A DNA stretch of 6,866 nt from Pseudonocardia sp. (lineage in GTDB: Bacteria > Actinomycetota > Actinomycetes > Mycobacteriales > Pseudonocardiaceae): the NCBI GenBank assembly GCA_030147065.1, contig JASLAP010000282.1:1-6866 (forward strand). Direction: 5' to 3'. Under the pieces are notes generated by a model that was given only the letters and a program-made list of their open reading frames with translations, was not told where the DNA came from and did no database searches. Every line of letters begins with the position of its first letter. Positions within the stretch are counted from its first letter, which is position 1. A program made the position numbers and the translations under genes. Below, one piece after another: positions 4,996 through 6,866 of the stretch.

Positions 4996-6254
4996 GCGGG
5001 GGTGCGGGCGGCGCCCATGACGTCGTCGGCGCGGGCGGCCGGCAGGAAGATCGTGAACACCGCCGGGCGGGCCCGGGACAGCTCCAGCCGCCCGCCGTCC
5101 GCCTCGACCAGCGCCCGGGCCAGGGCCAGGCCCAGCCCGGTGGACGAGCCGACCGACACCCCGCGGTCGAACACGTGCGGCACCAGCTCCTCCGGCACCC
5201 CGGCGCCGGTGTCGGCCACCTCGACCAGCAGGCTCGACTCGGCGGCCCGCGCGCTCAGCGTCACCGTGCCCCCGCCGTGCTGCAGCGCGTTGTCCACCAG
5301 CGCACCGACGGCCTCGCGCAGCCGGGCCGGGGTGACCCGGGCCAGCAGCCCGTCGGGCAGCCGCACGCGCAGGCTGCGGCCCGCGGCCTTGAGCGCCGGG
5401 CGCCACTCCTCGGCCACCGCGGAGAGCGCTTCCCCCAGGTCCTGCAGCTCGGCGCCGGACGCCCGGGCGGCCCGGGCGGCCTCCAGCAGCTCGTCGAGCA
5501 CGCCGGAGAGCCGCTCGGCCTGCTCCAGGGCGGCGTGCGCCTCCCGGCGGGTGCTGGGGTCGGGGTGCGAGGCCAGCTCGTCGAGGCGCAGTTGCAGCGC
5601 GGTGAGCCGGCTGCGCAGCTGGTGGGAGACATCGCCGACCAGCGTCCGCTCGCGCTGCACCAGCTCCGACAGCGCGGCGGCGGAGGTGTCCAGCACGTCG
5701 GAGACCCGGTCCAGCTCCGGGATGCCGTGCCGGCGGGTGGTGGCCCGGAAGTCCCCGGCGCCCAGCCGGGCGGCCCGGTCGGCGACGTCGCGCAGCGGCT
5801 CGGCCAGCCGCTGCGCGGTGATCGTCGCGACCACCGCCCCGGTCCCCACCGACAGCACGATCAGCAGCACCACCACCGCGCCGACCTGCAGTTGCTCGGT
5901 GCGCATCAGGGAGCGCGGCTCGGCCATGGTGATCTGGCCGCCCGGGCCGAACGGCAGCGTCTCGGCGACGGGGTTCGGGCCCGGGTCCGGGCCGAAGGTC
6001 AGCGGCTGCTGCCCGGCCGGGGCCAACACGAGCTGCCCGTCGGCCGGTACGGCCAGCTCGATCGCGGCCTGGTCGAAGGTGTCCAGTGAGGCCGACCCGT
6101 CCAGCCGGCCGGCCAGCTGCTCCAGGTCGGCCAGCAGGGCGGCCCGGGTGAAGTCCTCGACCAGCCGCCAGGTGGTGATGACCAGCGGACCGCCGAGCAC
6201 CAGCGCGGTGATCGCCACGACGAGCAAGGTGGACTGCAGGATCCGGCGGCGCAC
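4983..6254 (-). CDS. HAMP-domain sensor histidine kinase
   Basis: A 423-residue membrane sensor kinase, partner of the response regulator just upstream. Order of parts: helix 1 (about 8-29), an extracytoplasmic domain of some 90 residues (30-122) with a proline/glycine-rich stretch (84-107), helix 2 (123-146), HAMP (147-200, including AEPLRDVADRAARLGAGDF), and the dimerisation/phosphoacceptor helix with DVSHQLRSRLTAL (208-220), His211 being phosphorylated. The ATPase domain has an N box LVDNALQHG (319-327), G1 DTGAGVP (348-354), an F box VFDRG (361-365) and G2 GSSTGLGLAL (369-378). All catalytic boxes are present. The start is GTG at 6254, preceded by GGGGGA, 14 nt after the regulator stop. 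Upstream in-frame sequence is antisense-like. The sensor domain shows no family I recognise, so the signal is unknown. His-Gln-Leu-Arg in place of the common His-Glu-Leu-Arg is frequent in actinobacterial kinases. Confidence 0.93.
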   Translation of the reverse strand: MRRRILQSTLLVVAITALVLGGPLVITTWRLVEDFTRAALLADLEQLAGRLDGSASLDTFDQAAIELAVPADGQLVLAPAGQQPLTFGPDPGPNPVAETLPFGPGGQITMAEPRSLMRTEQLQVGAVVVLLIVLSVGTGAVVATITAQRLAEPLRDVADRAARLGAGDFRATTRRHGIPELDRVSDVLDTSAAALSELVQRERTLVGDVSHQLRSRLTALQLRLDELASHPDPSTRREAHAALEQAERLSGVLDELLEAARAARASGAELQDLGEALSAVAEEWRPALKAAGRSLRVRLPDGLLARVTPARLREAVGALVDNALQHGGGTVTLSARAAESSLLVEVADTGAGVPEELVPHVFDRGVSVGSSTGLGLALARALVEADGGRLELSRARPAVFTIFLPAARADDVMGAARTPATPR

Positions 6255-6258
6255 TGTG

Positions 6259-6264
6259 TCCCCC
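6259..6264 (-). promoter_or_regulatory. Ribosome binding site of the sensor kinase
   Basis: GGGGGA on the minus strand ends 4 nt before the GTG at 6254. It is the clearest Shine-Dalgarno-like sequence near a start in this window and fixes the kinase start inside a two-gene transcript. Confidence 0.5.
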
Positions 6265-6268
6265 GCGC

Positions 6269-6865
6269 TCAGTCGTGGTTGAAGCGGAACCCGACGCCGC
6301 GCACGGTCGCGATCCGGCGCTCGCCGCCGATCTTGCGGCGCAGCCAGGACATGTGCATGTCCAGCGTCTTGGACGTCTTCATCTCCGGGTCGTTCCACAC
6401 CTCGCGCAGGATCTCCTCGCGGGTGACGACCTGCCCGGCGCGCATCAGCAGCACCTTGAGCAGCTCGAACTCCTTGTTGGCCAGGCCGACCTCGGTGCCG
6501 TCGACCAGCACCCGGCGCCCGGACAGCTCCATCCGCACCCCGCCGACCTCGACCGACTCCGGGGTGAGCCGGCGCAGCAGGGCCCGCACCCTGGCCAGCA
6601 GCTCGGCCAGCCGGAAGGGCTTGCCGACGTAGTCGTCGGCGCCGGCGTCCAGGCCGACCACGGTGTCCACCTCGTCGCCCCGGGCGGTGAGGATCAGCAC
6701 CGGGGCCAGCACGCCGTCCTGGCGCATCTGCCGGCACACCTCCAGCCCGTCCAGGTGCGGCAGGCCAAGGTCGAGCACCACCAGGTCGGGCATGGTGCCG
6801 CGGGCGGACTCGAGGGCCTGCAGCCCGTCGGCCTGCACGTCCACCTCGTCGCCCCGGGCGGTGAG
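6269..6865 (-). CDS. OmpR/PhoB-family response regulator, N-terminus missing at the window edge
   Basis: 198 residues are visible; the first 20 or so, with the acidic pocket residues of strand 1, lie beyond the right edge. The frame is open to the edge, so the GTG at 6844 is probably internal. The receiver continues with VDVQADG, then DLVVLDLGLPHLDG with the phosphorylated Asp at 6770-6772, LILTARGDEVD (switch Thr) and DDYVGKPF (conserved Lys). A short linker (ALLRRLTPESVEV) leads to a complete winged-helix domain: VLVDGTEVGLANKEFELLKVL, EEILREVW, then the recognition helix SKTLDMHMSWLRRKI and the wing IATVRGVGFRF. It ends FNHD, 14 nt before the kinase start, so the two are one operon with the regulator first. 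Phosphorylation by the kinase should drive dimerisation and DNA binding; target genes are unknown. No promoter is visible because the upstream region is outside the window. Confidence 0.94.
   Translation of the reverse strand, partial: LTARGDEVDVQADGLQALESARGTMPDLVVLDLGLPHLDGLEVCRQMRQDGVLAPVLILTARGDEVDTVVGLDAGADDYVGKPFRLAELLARVRALLRRLTPESVEVGGVRMELSGRRVLVDGTEVGLANKEFELLKVLLMRAGQVVTREEILREVWNDPEMKTSKTLDMHMSWLRRKIGGERRIATVRGVGFRFNHD
6665..6692. repeat. Exact 28-nt direct repeat, copy 1 (copy 2 at 6839-6866)
   Basis: Bases 6665-6692 are identical to 6839-6866, the last bases of the window. The copies are 174 nt (58 codons) apart and in the same frame; on the minus strand both encode LTARGDEVD. 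Copy 1 lies in the beta-4/switch region of the receiver domain, copy 2 in the helix-1/strand-2 region. The repeat may continue beyond the edge. Confidence 0.85.
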
Positions 6866-6866
6866 G

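Noticed and set aside
6255..6737. N-terminal extension of the sensor-kinase frame
   Set aside because: It overlaps the response regulator on the same strand in another frame and has the Arg/Gly/Ala-rich look of a frame shadow. The GTG at 6254 has a ribosome binding site and begins the first membrane helix.

Overview
The window looks like a piece of a high-GC actinobacterial chromosome, most likely Pseudonocardiales (Amycolatopsis/Saccharopolyspora type). The reasons are strong G/C bias at third codon positions, frequent GTG starts, several apparently leaderless promoters, and the gene set fadE25-like / purE / purK / GtrA-family. That order matches my recollection of the M. tuberculosis Rv3274c-Rv3277 region. 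The lineage call is inference; no rRNA or other marker gene is present.

Layout from left to right. (1) 1-322, minus strand: a decayed NTF2-like/SnoaL-like (DUF4440-type) gene, with an in-frame TAG and an apparent frameshift, cut by the left edge. (2) 376-1533, minus strand: an acyl-CoA dehydrogenase of the FadE25 type. (3) 1534-1593: a compact divergent control region with a perfect palindrome inside the fadE promoter spacer. (4) 1594-2316, plus strand: a TetR-family regulator, probably controlling itself and fadE. (5) 2317-2683: a non-coding gap holding a perfect 21-bp hairpin, a second 15-bp inverted repeat with a nested stem, a small GC hairpin and a stretch of unusually low GC. (6) 2684-4388, minus strand: purK then purE, overlapping by 8 nt, for the two-step carboxylation of AIR in purine synthesis. 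(7) 4446-4970, plus strand: a four-helix GtrA-family membrane protein, divergent from purK. (8) 4983-6865, minus strand: a two-component system, OmpR-type response regulator then HAMP sensor kinase. The regulator loses its N-terminus at the right edge.

The intact genes are ordinary housekeeping and regulatory genes, and I see no new multi-gene system. The points most worth a second look are the pseudogene hidden from simple ORF calling, the fadE/TetR operator-promoter architecture, the two long inverted repeats, and an exact 28-nt repeat ending at the last base of the window, which may mark a contig break.
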